From: WTKG01 sp963735005
GTDB taxonomy: Bacteria; Actinomycetota; Actinomycetes; Actinomycetales; Demequinaceae
Direction of reading: 5' to 3'
Assembly: GCA_963735005.1 (NCBI GenBank)
Contig: CAVTJA010000006.1
Location: 124,001 to 188,000, forward strand
DNA: 64,000 nt
The stretch's first letter is position 1. Each line of letters opens with the position of its first letter. The translations under genes and the position numbers were made by a program. Of the stretch, positions 26,627 through 35,403 are shown piece by piece. The notes beneath the pieces are model-generated. The model ran no database searches, was not told the origin of the DNA, and saw only the letters and a program-made list of their open reading frames with translations.

Positions 26627-27658
26627 CTAGTTGACGCTGGCCGTCGAATCACGAGGAACGACGCGCACCGGCAGCCGGTGGACCCCCGGCTGGGGGTTGC
26701 CGTCGATGGCGCCCGCGAGCGCGAGCGCCGCCGCGCGGCCGAGCGCCTGGAGCATCATGTCGATGCTCGTGAGCGGCGGGCGGGCAGTCGCGGCCAGGAC
26801 CTCCCAGTTGTCCATTCCCACGACAGCGACGTCGCTTGGCACATCCAGGCCGGATTCGCGTAGCTGGTCGACCGCGCCGCGGCCGATCTGGTCAGAGCCC
26901 GCGATGAGGCCGTCGATCTTGCGGCCGGACGCCAGTAGCGACGCGACGCCGCGCCTACCCCAGCCCTCGGCCCATTCGCCGTACAGCGCGTCGCCACCCT
27001 GGAGCTCGAGGCCGTGGACTGCCATGGCATCACGCGCGCCTGCGGCGCGGTCCGTGGCGGCGTCATAGTTGGGCTCGCCGTTGACGAGCGCGATGGACTT
27101 CCTACCGCGGGCGATGAGGTGTTCCACGGCGAGCTGGCCAGCCATGTAGTTATCGGGGGTGAACGACGAATCCTCCTCGGACTCGGAGGGCGCGTACGCG
27201 TAAACGACCGGGACGGGCACGCCTGCGCTGATGGACGGGCGCGCGTTCGTGGTGCGCCCCACGATGACGATGCCGTCTACGCGGCGGGCTAGCAGCGTCT
27301 TGAGGTGATGCGTCTCGCGGATGGAATCGCCGCGCGCGTCGCACAGCAGCACGGACGTCGCGCCCTCGCCGAAGGCGTCTTCAGCGCCGAGCAGCACCGG
27401 CAACACGAAGCGCGTCTCGAGGTCGCTTGTGAGCATTCCGATAGTCCCCGTGCGTGTCTCGTTGAGCGCCTTCGCGAAGGGATTGGGCGTGAACCCGAGC
27501 GCCTCGGCGGCGGCGTGCACCCGGCCGCGCGTCTCGGCGTGCACCTGCGCGCGGCCGTTGAGCGCCTTGGAGGCCGTCGCCGTCGACACGCCGGCGAGCC
27601 GCGCAACGTCGGAAAGTCGCGCGACCTGTTTACCGGTTTCGGTGGGCCGTCGGTCCAT
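26627..27658 (-). CDS. LacI-family transcriptional regulator of the arabinoside operon
   Basis: A 343-residue repressor with an N-terminal LacI helix-turn-helix (SDVARLAGVSTATASKALNG) and a periplasmic-binding-protein-like effector domain ending in the usual hinge-coupled C-terminus. Start ATG 27658 is preceded by AAAGGAGG; the in-frame ATG at 27694 has none. It is divergent from the sugar ABC/GH127 operon and most likely represses it through the palindrome at 27740-27753. The effector is unknown; an arabinose-type sugar is inferred from the neighbours. Confidence 0.9.
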   Translation of the reverse strand: MDRRPTETGKQVARLSDVARLAGVSTATASKALNGRAQVHAETRGRVHAAAEALGFTPNPFAKALNETRTGTIGMLTSDLETRFVLPVLLGAEDAFGEGATSVLLCDARGDSIRETHHLKTLLARRVDGIVIVGRTTNARPSISAGVPVPVVYAYAPSESEEDSSFTPDNYMAGQLAVEHLIARGRKSIALVNGEPNYDAATDRAAGARDAMAVHGLELQGGDALYGEWAEGWGRRGVASLLASGRKIDGLIAGSDQIGRGAVDQLRESGLDVPSDVAVVGMDNWEVLAATARPPLTSIDMMLQALGRAAALALAGAIDGNPQPGVHRLPVRVVPRDSTASVN

Positions 27659-27725
27659 CAGAATCTGCCTCCTTTGCCGTGAATATGATGCCACGTTCTG
27701 TTCTGGCGCGCTTGAAAACGCGTCC

Positions 27726-27755
27726 TTGACGAAACATCCCGAAACCGGTTACGGT
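27726..27755 (+). promoter_or_regulatory. Promoter of the ABC/GH127 operon
   Basis: A TTGACG -35 box (27726-27731) and a weak TACGGT -10 (27750-27755, TANNNT type) are separated by 18 bases and lie 134 bases before the binding-protein gene. The -10 region overlaps the putative LacI operator, as expected for a repressed promoter. Confidence 0.55.
27740..27753. promoter_or_regulatory. Putative LacI-type operator
   Basis: CGAAACCGGTTACG is a near-palindrome centred on CpG, with six of seven positions symmetric, which is the classic LacI-family operator form. It sits in the intergenic space between the LacI gene and its presumed target operon. A related ACCGGTTTCGG lies inside the LacI gene near 27632. 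Confidence 0.65.
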
Positions 27756-27888
27756 GGTCGCGCAGCCACCCAGGTGTGCCGTGCACGTAGCCTTCGGGAA
27801 ACGTCGCGGCGGCGGTTCCGATCGCGTTGCGCGCCGCTTGACCTCTACACGTGGGGTCAATTCGCTTCAATGTTCAAGGAGGAACACC

Positions 27889-29154
27889 ATGACCAGGACC
27901 GTTTTTCGGTCACGCGCCATCAGCGCGTCTATCGCTGGCGTGGCGATCGCGGGACTCTTGACGGCCTGCTCCAGCAGCCCCGAGCCCACGGACACCACGA
28001 CCGCACCCACCACCACGACCGCGGAGTCCGGGGGCACGTACACGCTCTGGGACCCGTACCCCAACCGTGACGACAAGAGCACGTGGGCACAGGCGATCAA
28101 CGCCTGCGCGACTCAGCTCAACATCACGATTGACCGCAACTCCGGCAACACCGGCGACACCGTGAAGGACCTCACCACTGCGGTGTCGAACCTTCCCGAC
28201 GTCGCCATGGTCGACAACCCCAAGGTGTCGACGCTCGCAGACGCCGGCCTGCTCACCACGGCCGCCGAAAACGGCCTCGACACGTCAAACATCTCCGCGA
28301 ACATTCTGTCCGCTGGCGAGATCGACGGCGACGTCTACGGCGTTCCTGTTGGCGCCAACACGCTCGGCCTGTACTACAACCCCACCGTCCTCGAGGCGGC
28401 TGGTGTCGACATCGCGTCGGTGACCGACTACGCGTCGCTCACGGATGCACTCAAGAAGGTCGTCAAGTCTGGCCACAAGGGCATCACGTTCTCGGCCGTC
28501 GGCACCGAGGAAGGTTCGTTCCAGTTCCTTCCGTGGTTCTGGGGCGCGAATGCTGACCTCACGAAGCTTGACTCGCCCGAGTCGATCGCAGCGCTGTCGC
28601 TGTGGACCGGCTGGGTCAAGGACGGCCTCGCACCGCAGTCGGTGCTCACGAACACGCAGGGCACCAGCTGGGACGAGTTCCTGACGGGCGACTACGCGTT
28701 CGCTGAGAACGGCTCGTGGTTCCAAGGCGACGCGGACAAGGCCGGCTACATGGTCATCCAGATCCCCGGCATGACGGGCGGCGTGGCTCCCGCGCCCACG
28801 GGTGGCGAGTTCATGTCGATCCCCGTCCAGAAGGACACGTCGCGCTACGCCACCTCTGCGAAGATCGTGGAGTGCCTTGCGGACGGTTCGGCGGGCGCCA
28901 CGGCGCTCGGCTACGTCGCCCCGAACAAGGAGGGCGCAGCGGCTCAGGCTGCGGCCGACACGGCCGGCGCGAACTCGTTCTGGGTTCAGGCTGTTGCGGA
29001 CGCTAAGCCCCGCACCGCCGACAACCTCGGCACCAAGTACCCGGTCATCTCCGAGCAGCTCTACACGGCCATCCAGGTCGCGCTGAGCGGCGGATCTAGC
29101 CCGGCGGATGCACTTGCCGAAGCCCAGGCGACGGTGGAGCAGAAGCTGTCCTAG
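27889..29154 (+). CDS. Sugar ABC transporter substrate-binding lipoprotein
   Basis: A 421-residue extracytoplasmic solute-binding protein (family 1). The signal peptide ends in a lipobox LLTAC with the lipidated Cys27, followed by a Thr-rich linker and the bilobal binding domain (DVYGVPVGANTLGLYYN is the hinge-region motif). Start ATG 27889 follows AAGGAGG. It is the first gene of a five-part operon with two permeases and a GH127 enzyme. No ATPase is encoded here, so a shared MsiK-like ATPase elsewhere probably powers uptake, as is common for actinobacterial sugar importers. Confidence 0.92.
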   Translation: MTRTVFRSRAISASIAGVAIAGLLTACSSSPEPTDTTTAPTTTTAESGGTYTLWDPYPNRDDKSTWAQAINACATQLNITIDRNSGNTGDTVKDLTTAVSNLPDVAMVDNPKVSTLADAGLLTTAAENGLDTSNISANILSAGEIDGDVYGVPVGANTLGLYYNPTVLEAAGVDIASVTDYASLTDALKKVVKSGHKGITFSAVGTEEGSFQFLPWFWGANADLTKLDSPESIAALSLWTGWVKDGLAPQSVLTNTQGTSWDEFLTGDYAFAENGSWFQGDADKAGYMVIQIPGMTGGVAPAPTGGEFMSIPVQKDTSRYATSAKIVECLADGSAGATALGYVAPNKEGAAAQAAADTAGANSFWVQAVADAKPRTADNLGTKYPVISEQLYTAIQVALSGGSSPADALAEAQATVEQKLS

Positions 29155-29196
29155 CCCTCACCGGCTTCGACAAGCAACTGCGACGATTAAGTCATC

Positions 29197-30186
29197 ATGA
29201 ACACCTCAAAGGCGGGAACCCACATTTCCACCTTGTCGAGGACACAGGGCTTGGGGGCGGCGGACAACGTCGCCCCCAAGCCCCCCGTGTCTCGCAAGCG
29301 GGCAAGGCTTCATAGCCAACTTGTGGCGTGGGCGTTCCTCGCGCCGGTGTCGATCTACTTGATCCTGTTTTACGCGGCTCCCCTGCTGCAGAATCTCGAC
29401 CTCAGCTTCCGCGACTACACGTTGCGATCATTCGTCAGCGGGCACGCGGACTGGGCGGGTTTTGCCAACTACACCGAGGTCCTGCACGACAAAACCTTTG
29501 CCACCGCCCTGTGGAACACGGTGGTGTTCACGGGCGGCTCCCTGCTCTTCCAATACGCGATCGGCCTTGCTCTCGCCGTGTTCTTCTACCGGCGATTCCC
29601 CCTCTCGAGCACGCTGCGCGCCCTGTTCCTTGTGCCGTGGCTACTGCCGCTCCTCGTCTCCGCGTCCGTCTGGGCGTGGATGCTCAACAGCGACTCCGGC
29701 GTCATCAACTCGCTGTTCGAGCACGCCGGGCTCAACCCCGTGTACTGGCTCACGTCACCCGATTGGTCCCTCGCGTCGGTGTTGATCACCAACATCTGGA
29801 TCGGCATCCCGTTCAACCTGGTGTTGCTGTATTCGGGGCTGCAGAGCATCCCCACAGAGATCTACGAGGCCGCCACCGTGGACGGTGCGGGCCGGTGGAC
29901 CACATTCTGGCGCATCACGTTCCCGCTGCTACGGCCGGTCAGCGCCGTCACCCTCTTGCTGGGCCTCGTGTACACGCTCAAGGTCTTCGACATCATCTGG
30001 GTCATGACGCGGGGTGGACCAGGCGACTCCTCGACGACGCTGGCCATCTGGTCCTACCGGCTCGGATTCGGCGCTGGCTCCCCTGACCTCAGTCCCGCCG
30101 CGGCGGTAGCGAACATCCTGATCGTCATCGCGTTCGCGTTCGGCCTGCTGTATATCCGGGCCCAGCGAAAGGCGATGCAATCATGA
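29197..30186 (+). CDS. Sugar ABC transporter permease (MalF type)
   Basis: A 329-residue inner-membrane permease with six predicted transmembrane helices after a cytosolic N-terminus of about 45 residues. The EAA loop that docks the ATPase is visible (EAATVDGAGRWTTFWRITFP). The MetI-like fold matches MalF/UgpA-type subunits of carbohydrate importers. It overlaps the next permease by 4 bases (ATGA), so the two subunits are made in equal amounts. Confidence 0.92.
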   Translation: MNTSKAGTHISTLSRTQGLGAADNVAPKPPVSRKRARLHSQLVAWAFLAPVSIYLILFYAAPLLQNLDLSFRDYTLRSFVSGHADWAGFANYTEVLHDKTFATALWNTVVFTGGSLLFQYAIGLALAVFFYRRFPLSSTLRALFLVPWLLPLLVSASVWAWMLNSDSGVINSLFEHAGLNPVYWLTSPDWSLASVLITNIWIGIPFNLVLLYSGLQSIPTEIYEAATVDGAGRWTTFWRITFPLLRPVSAVTLLLGLVYTLKVFDIIWVMTRGGPGDSSTTLAIWSYRLGFGAGSPDLSPAAAVANILIVIAFAFGLLYIRAQRKAMQS

Positions 30187-31001
30187 TTCGCAGGAAGAGC
30201 TACGTCACGACCGTCGCCGCGCTGGTGATCACCGCCGTCATGTTGTTCCCGCTGTACTGGATGGTGAACGTCTCACTCACGCCGCGGGACCAACTGCGCC
30301 AGGACCCGCCCAGCCTGTTCCCGACGCACCCGACCTTCGCCGGTTACGGCAAGGTGTTCAGCGACCAGTTCCCGTACCTGGGAACCAGCCTTCTGGTTGG
30401 GCTCGGCGCGGTTGCGCTCACGCTGCTGCTCGCGGCGCCGGCCGGGTACTCGCTCGCCAAGCTGCGCCCCATCGGCGGCCCGACCCTGAATTTCCTGTTC
30501 CTCATCGCACAAATGATCCCCGGCATCATCATGGCGATGGGCTTCTACTTGCTGTTCAACAAGTGGCACCTGTTGGACACGATTCCCGGGCTCATCCTGG
30601 CGGACTCGACGCTCGCAGTGCCGTTCGCCGTGCTCATCTTCACCGCGTTCATGATGGGCATCCCCAACGAGATCCTGGCAGCCGCGCGCATCGACGGCGC
30701 CGGGCCGTGGACGGTGTTCCGCTCGATCGTGTTGCCCATCAGCCGCAACTCGATCGTGACGGTGGCGCTGTTCACGTTCCTGTGGTCGTGGTCCGACTTC
30801 CTGTTCGCCTCAAGCCTCAACCGGGGCGGAGACCTGCAGCCCATCACCATCGGAATCTTCCGCTACATCGGCAACAACACCCAGGACTGGAACGCCATCA
30901 TGGCGACCGCCGTCGTCGCGTCCATCCCCGCGACCGTCCTGCTGGTGATCGCCCAGCGCTACGTCGCTGCCGGCGTCACCGCCGGCGCAGTGAAGGACTA
31001 G
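30183..31001 (+). CDS. Sugar ABC transporter permease (MalG type)
   Basis: A 272-residue partner permease with six transmembrane helices and its own EAA-type loop (EILAAARIDGAGPWTVFRSI). The start overlaps the MalF-type gene. It lies 4 bases upstream of the GH127 gene, showing that import and hydrolysis are co-expressed. Confidence 0.92.
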   Translation: MIRRKSYVTTVAALVITAVMLFPLYWMVNVSLTPRDQLRQDPPSLFPTHPTFAGYGKVFSDQFPYLGTSLLVGLGAVALTLLLAAPAGYSLAKLRPIGGPTLNFLFLIAQMIPGIIMAMGFYLLFNKWHLLDTIPGLILADSTLAVPFAVLIFTAFMMGIPNEILAAARIDGAGPWTVFRSIVLPISRNSIVTVALFTFLWSWSDFLFASSLNRGGDLQPITIGIFRYIGNNTQDWNAIMATAVVASIPATVLLVIAQRYVAAGVTAGAVKD

Positions 31002-31005
31002 CACC

Positions 31006-32984
31006 GTGACCCCCGCCCGTTCAGACGAGAAAGCCACCGTGAAGACAACTGCTATGCCCGCCGACACATCCCACACCGACGCCGCGCTCCGCGGCGGCCC
31101 CGTTACGCCTGCGCGCGCACGCCTGCAGGCGCTCGGGATGGACGAGATCACCGTCACCGGCGGGTTCTGGGGCGACATCCAGGAGCTCAACGCCCACGCG
31201 ATCATCGGCCATTGCCTGGAGTGGATGGAGAAGATCGGCTGGCTCGGCAACTTCGACCGCGCGGCGGACGGCACCATCGGCGACGCCCACGCGGGCATCG
31301 AGTTCGTGGACTCCGAGGTCTACAAGCTGCTCGAGGCGATGGCGTGGGAGCTCGGGCGCAGCCACGACGACGCCCTTGCAGAGCAATACGGCGCGCTCGT
31401 CTCGCGCGTCGGCGCCGCGCAAGAGCCCGACGGCTATCTCAACACCAGTTTTGGGCGCCCCGGGCAGCGGGCGCGGTTCAGCGACCTCGAGTGGGGTCAC
31501 GAGATGTATTGCCTGGGCCACCTGCTGCAGGCCGCCGTCGCTCGCCTGCGCACGGGCTACGACGACGAGCTCCCCGCGATCGCACGCCGCGCCGCAGACT
31601 TCCTGTACGCGCAGTTCGGCCCCAACGGCCGCGCCGCCATCGACGGCCACCCCGAGGTGGAGATGGCGCTCGCCGAGTTCGGGCGCGCCACCGGCGCCGC
31701 CCGGTTCGTCCAGCTCGCGAGCCTGATGGTGGAACGCCGCGGCACTGGCAAGCTGGCGCCGATCGAGTACGGCGCCGAGTACTTCCAGGACGACGCACCG
31801 GTCCGACACGCGTCCGCGATGCGCGGCCACGCGGTGCGCGCGCTCTACCTCGCTGCGGGCGCCTTCGACGTCGCCGTCGAGACGAACGACAACGAGCTCG
31901 CCGGTGCGGTGCGCGGACAATATGCGTCCATGCTCGCGCGCCGCACCTACCTCACCGGCGGCGTTGGCGCGCATCACCGCGACGAGGCATTCGGCTCGGA
32001 CTTCGAACTCCCCCCAGACCGCGCGTACTCCGAGACCTGCGCGGGAATCGCATCGGCCATGCTGAGCTGGCGGCTACTGCTCGACGGCGGCGAGGCAAAG
32101 TTCGGCGACGTGATCGAAAGGACCCTCCTCAACAGCGTCCTGGTGTCACCGCGAGCGGACGGCCGCGCCTTCTACTACACCAACACGTTGCACCAGCGCG
32201 TGGCCGGCACCGAGCCGTCGGAAGGCGCGCCGAGCGTGCGTGCGCAGTCGAGCTTGCGGGCGCCGTGGTTCGAGGTGTCGTGCTGCCCCACCAACGTGGC
32301 GCGCACCCTCGCGAGCGCCGCGCTGTACTTCGCGACAAAGGACGACGCCGGAGTCCAGCTTCACCAGTACGGCACCTATCGCATCGACACCACGGTGGCT
32401 GGGGATCGCGTCGCCATCGCGGTGGAGACCGCGTACCCGCTGGACGGGCGCGTGACGGTCACCGTCGAAACCGCGCCGGTTGGCCCGCTGCGGATCGCGC
32501 TGCGCATTCCCGCATGGAGCGCCGGGCTCGCCACGTGCGCGGCCTCGAGCGCGGGGGCTGCGGTCCGGTTCGAGGACGGCTACGCCTACGTCGAGGGCGA
32601 GTTCAACGACGGCGACGTCATCACGCTGACGCTGCCGATGGAGCCTCGATTCACCTACCCGCCGTACGAGGTCGATGCCGTGCGGGGCCAGGTGGCGGTC
32701 GAGCGCGGTCCGCTCGTACTGGCGCTCGAGTCCGTTGACCTGCCCGGGGGCGCGGACACGGAGCACATCGCCGTGGACGTCACCGCTGGGGTCTCCGCTA
32801 CCGAGGGCGGGGCGTCCGTCACGCTTCGCCGTGCCGCCGCATCTGCCGATGGTGCGTGGCCGTACTCCTCGGAGCAGGCGCAACGCGCTTTCGGAGAACG
32901 TTCGAGGCTCGCCTGGTGCCCTACTACTCGTGGGCGAACCGCGGGCCGTCGACGATGCGCGTCTTCATGCCGATCGCGAGGTAG
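31006..32984 (+). CDS. GH127 beta-L-arabinofuranosidase-like glycoside hydrolase (frameshift near 3' end)
   Basis: A glycoside hydrolase of family 127 that, in characterised members such as HypBA1, removes beta-linked L-arabinofuranose using a zinc-bound cysteine nucleophile. The zinc and catalytic residues are seen: Glu343 and Cys345 in YSETCAG, and Cys426-Cys427 in SCCPTN. No signal peptide is visible, so it should act on imported oligosaccharide in the cytosol. The open frame runs on to 32997 with unrelated Arg-rich residues. After a single-base change near 32895-32900 the frame reads PYYSWANRGPSTMRVF, the typical family end, and stops at 32982-32984 (about 659 residues). Confidence 0.88.
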
Positions 32985-32993
32985 CCGGAGGCG

Positions 32994-33329
32994 TTAGTCG
33001 CGACCTTTTGGCGGCTTCCCGGTGACATCGGTGCCTTCGCTGTCTTCGCCGTCGCCGGGGAAGGCCTCCGGCGGGGTGATGCGCGGAAATCTGTCGGCCG
33101 GGGTGAGCTCGTGTATGTCGGGCCGTTCCCGGCTCTTGAACTGGCCCCTGAGCAGGAAGACGATGGCGCCGCCGAGAGCCGCCGTGACGAGCGCGAGCAC
33201 CAGTAGCTGGAGTGCGAGCACGGTGCGGCCTCCACCTGTCGTGTGCTTGACGGCGTCCAGGTACGAGAGCCACATGTTCACGAGCACGATCAAGACGACG
33301 ACCGCAGCGGCAGTCCTCAGGGGGCGCAT
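32994..33329 (-). CDS. Small two-helix membrane protein of unknown function
   Basis: A 111-residue protein with two hydrophobic segments (about residues 6-24 and 38-61) and a polar, acidic C-terminal tail of about 45 residues. I recognise no family. It ends 9 bases from the convergent GH127 gene and lies downstream of two other unknown membrane protein genes on the same strand. Confidence 0.7.
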   Translation of the reverse strand: MRPLRTAAAVVVLIVLVNMWLSYLDAVKHTTGGGRTVLALQLLVLALVTAALGGAIVFLLRGQFKSRERPDIHELTPADRFPRITPPEAFPGDGEDSEGTDVTGKPPKGRD

Positions 33330-33357
33330 GGCTACACGCTACGCCGGTACCCTTGCG

Positions 33358-34026
33358 TTAGGAACGGATTGGACTTTGGCCGTGCTCCTCGCTAAGTTTC
33401 GCGGCCCATACGGTCGCCGCTATTAGCGAAGCCGCGATCGCCACGAAAAGCCACACGCCGATGGGCGCCACCGCGGTGTCTGGGTCAATCCCCCATTGCT
33501 CATTGTCCGCAACATCTGCGCGCCACCCCCGCCACTTGGCCGCGTATACGGCGGCGATCACGACGCTTGCACACGCCGCGTTCCCACTCGCGAAGGCAAC
33601 AAGGCCCAAGAGACGATTGCGCCGGCGAGACGCCCACTCGTCGTCGCCGTACATATCCCGCGTGAGAAACATCGCGAAGATCACAAGCGATCCCACTACA
33701 AGCGCAATGCCACCCATCATGACGATGCCCGCGATCCAGCCCCACGTCGTGGGCGGCGGATTGGGCTCTGCGAGGCAGTTGAGGAAGCAGGCGGGAAGGC
33801 TTTCGCCCGCAAACAGAATCCACAACCCGAACACGGCCCATGCGAGCAGCCAGGCACCGCTCGCCGCGAAGAAAGCTGCGATCGACGCGGCCGTTCGACT
33901 CACGCCGGACGCGACCGCAAGTAGGCGGCCCATACGCGTCGTCGGGACTTCGCTCGCCTCGCGCGGAGCGACGATGTCGTCGAGACGTGGGCGCTCGACG
34001 TTCGCGTCGTGCCCGGTGTCAGACAC
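33358..34026 (-). CDS. Membrane protein of unknown function
   Basis: A 222-residue protein with four predicted transmembrane segments and a soluble N-terminus of about 40 residues. I start at GTG 34026, which overlaps the stop of the upstream membrane protein by 8 bases; an open frame reaching 34143 would lie almost wholly inside that gene. The two encoded proteins resemble each other in hydrophobic pattern (paired helices, Trp-rich ends) and are probably co-translated. No family recognised. Confidence 0.6.
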   Translation of the reverse strand: MSDTGHDANVERPRLDDIVAPREASEVPTTRMGRLLAVASGVSRTAASIAAFFAASGAWLLAWAVFGLWILFAGESLPACFLNCLAEPNPPPTTWGWIAGIVMMGGIALVVGSLVIFAMFLTRDMYGDDEWASRRRNRLLGLVAFASGNAACASVVIAAVYAAKWRGWRADVADNEQWGIDPDTAVAPIGVWLFVAIAASLIAATVWAAKLSEEHGQSPIRS

Positions 34027-35232
34027 TGCGAGCCCGGCGCGAGAAAGGACCTGCGGCGCCCTGTTCACGACTGGCACGCGCACGGACCGCGCGCGCCGCC
34101 GCGACATGCAGGGCACCGAGACCAAGGAACACCATCGGCCCAACTATCGGTTGCGCCGGGGATGCGGGGAATGCGGCCTCGGGGATCGGGTCGCCCGGCG
34201 GGATGAAGCCGTTCGCGACAAGCGAGTTCCAGTGAATCCAGTTGCTGGCGTGAACGACGGTGGCGAACACAGCAAGCGCCGCTGCCGCCCAGCCCCATGC
34301 CGCCGCGACGGCGCGGGTCACTCGCACGACGCGAGCTCGCATATCCTCGGGCGCCGCGGTCGGAACTGTCGCGACCGCGAACACCCAGATGTTGACGACT
34401 GTCAGCGCCAAGGCGGCGGACACCCACCAGACGGCCGGGAACCATGCTGCGAGCGAGAGCGGCGGCACTGGCGATCAGATCGACCGGGGGGCCGCATCCG
34501 TCGTAGCAGTCGAACCAATCCTGATTGGAGGGAAAGATTCGTGTGATTTCCCAATGCGCAACGGCAGGCGACGTCACCGTCACGATCAGCGCGAACGCGC
34601 CGCTGAAAAGCGCGATGGCTCCGCTCGGCCACACCACGACCGACCATACGTAGTCGCGCCGAAGGAACGCCGCGATTCGGAACATGCCCCGGTCCGCAGC
34701 ATCTCGCGGCGGCGCCACGCGGCCAGCCCTCCACGCTGGCGGGAGTCCCACGAGGAGCCCTGCGGCGAGAACACCCAAGCTCCCCAGCACGACGCTCCAC
34801 GCGCCGTGGGCATAACCCGCGCAAGCAAACGCGTACGACCTGGGCGCGAGCCAATCGAGGGCGTGAAACAGGGCGGCAAAGGCGCCAAGTATCGCGACAG
34901 CCACGCCGGTGCGCCCGAGCGTGACTCGCGCGATGTCCGGTGAATTGGGGTCGGCGAAGCGACACGCTAGCGCCCACTACCCCGACTGCGACAAACAGGA
35001 TCAGTGCGCACGCCGACACGACGGCCAAGACCGGCAGCCACTCGTACGCATTGAGTGGCACGTACCCACAATTCGCGGAGCCTGACGACCCGCCCCTCGC
35101 CTCCAGCGCCGCGAGAGGCAGGCCAAGAACTGCCACGAATCCCGAGGCGATCGCGACCGGCATCGCGATCAAGACCGCGAGAACCCGAACAATTGCCCCG
35201 AAAGTGGACGCGGTCGGTTCCTGTGAGGCCAT
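34019..35232 (-). CDS. Polytopic membrane protein, broken by two apparent frameshifts
   Basis: Three overlapping open segments on the minus strand join into one protein of about 403 residues. The first runs 35232 to about 34940 (two helices, LPVLAVVSACALILFVAVG). The second runs to about 34460 (WSVVLGSLGVLAAGLLVGLP, ALFSGAFALIVTVTS). The third runs to the stop at 34019 (VWWVSAALALTVVNIWVFAV). Each junction needs removal of one base, near 34937 and 34455. About nine transmembrane helices would result. No family recognised. Two frame breaks could mean decay or, given the other repairable breaks in this window, sequence error. Confidence 0.6.
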
Positions 35233-35296
35233 TTGCCTACGAACGCGCTGCGATTCCGATTCGCTCCCACGCTGCCCCCGCGGGCGAGGCTCGGTT

Positions 35297-35321
35297 GGGC
35301 ACGAACGGAGAATCCGTGCCC
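35297..35321 (-). terminator. Possible terminator downstream of RNase J
   Basis: Perfect 7-base arms GGGCACG (35297-35303) and CGTGCCC (35315-35321) around an 11-base loop, about 80 bases beyond the rnj stop in a 171-base gap. There is no T-run. No gene is visible in the gap. Confidence 0.4.
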
Positions 35322-35403
35322 ATAGTGGCCGAAAAAGTCCAGCATGGGCACGAGTCGCGCAACCGCGCCCAGGATGGCCCCTTCGCGCCCCGCGAACCGC
35401 TCG

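Noticed and set aside
27629..27642. A second LacI operator inside the LacI gene (TTTACCGGTTTCGG)
   Set aside because: Only the core ACCGGT is symmetric and it is in coding sequence for a conserved region; it may be chance, so it is not listed as a site.
31212..32738. A 508-codon frame in GH127
   Set aside because: Out-of-frame shadow of GH127, whose zinc-ligand motifs are in the other frame.
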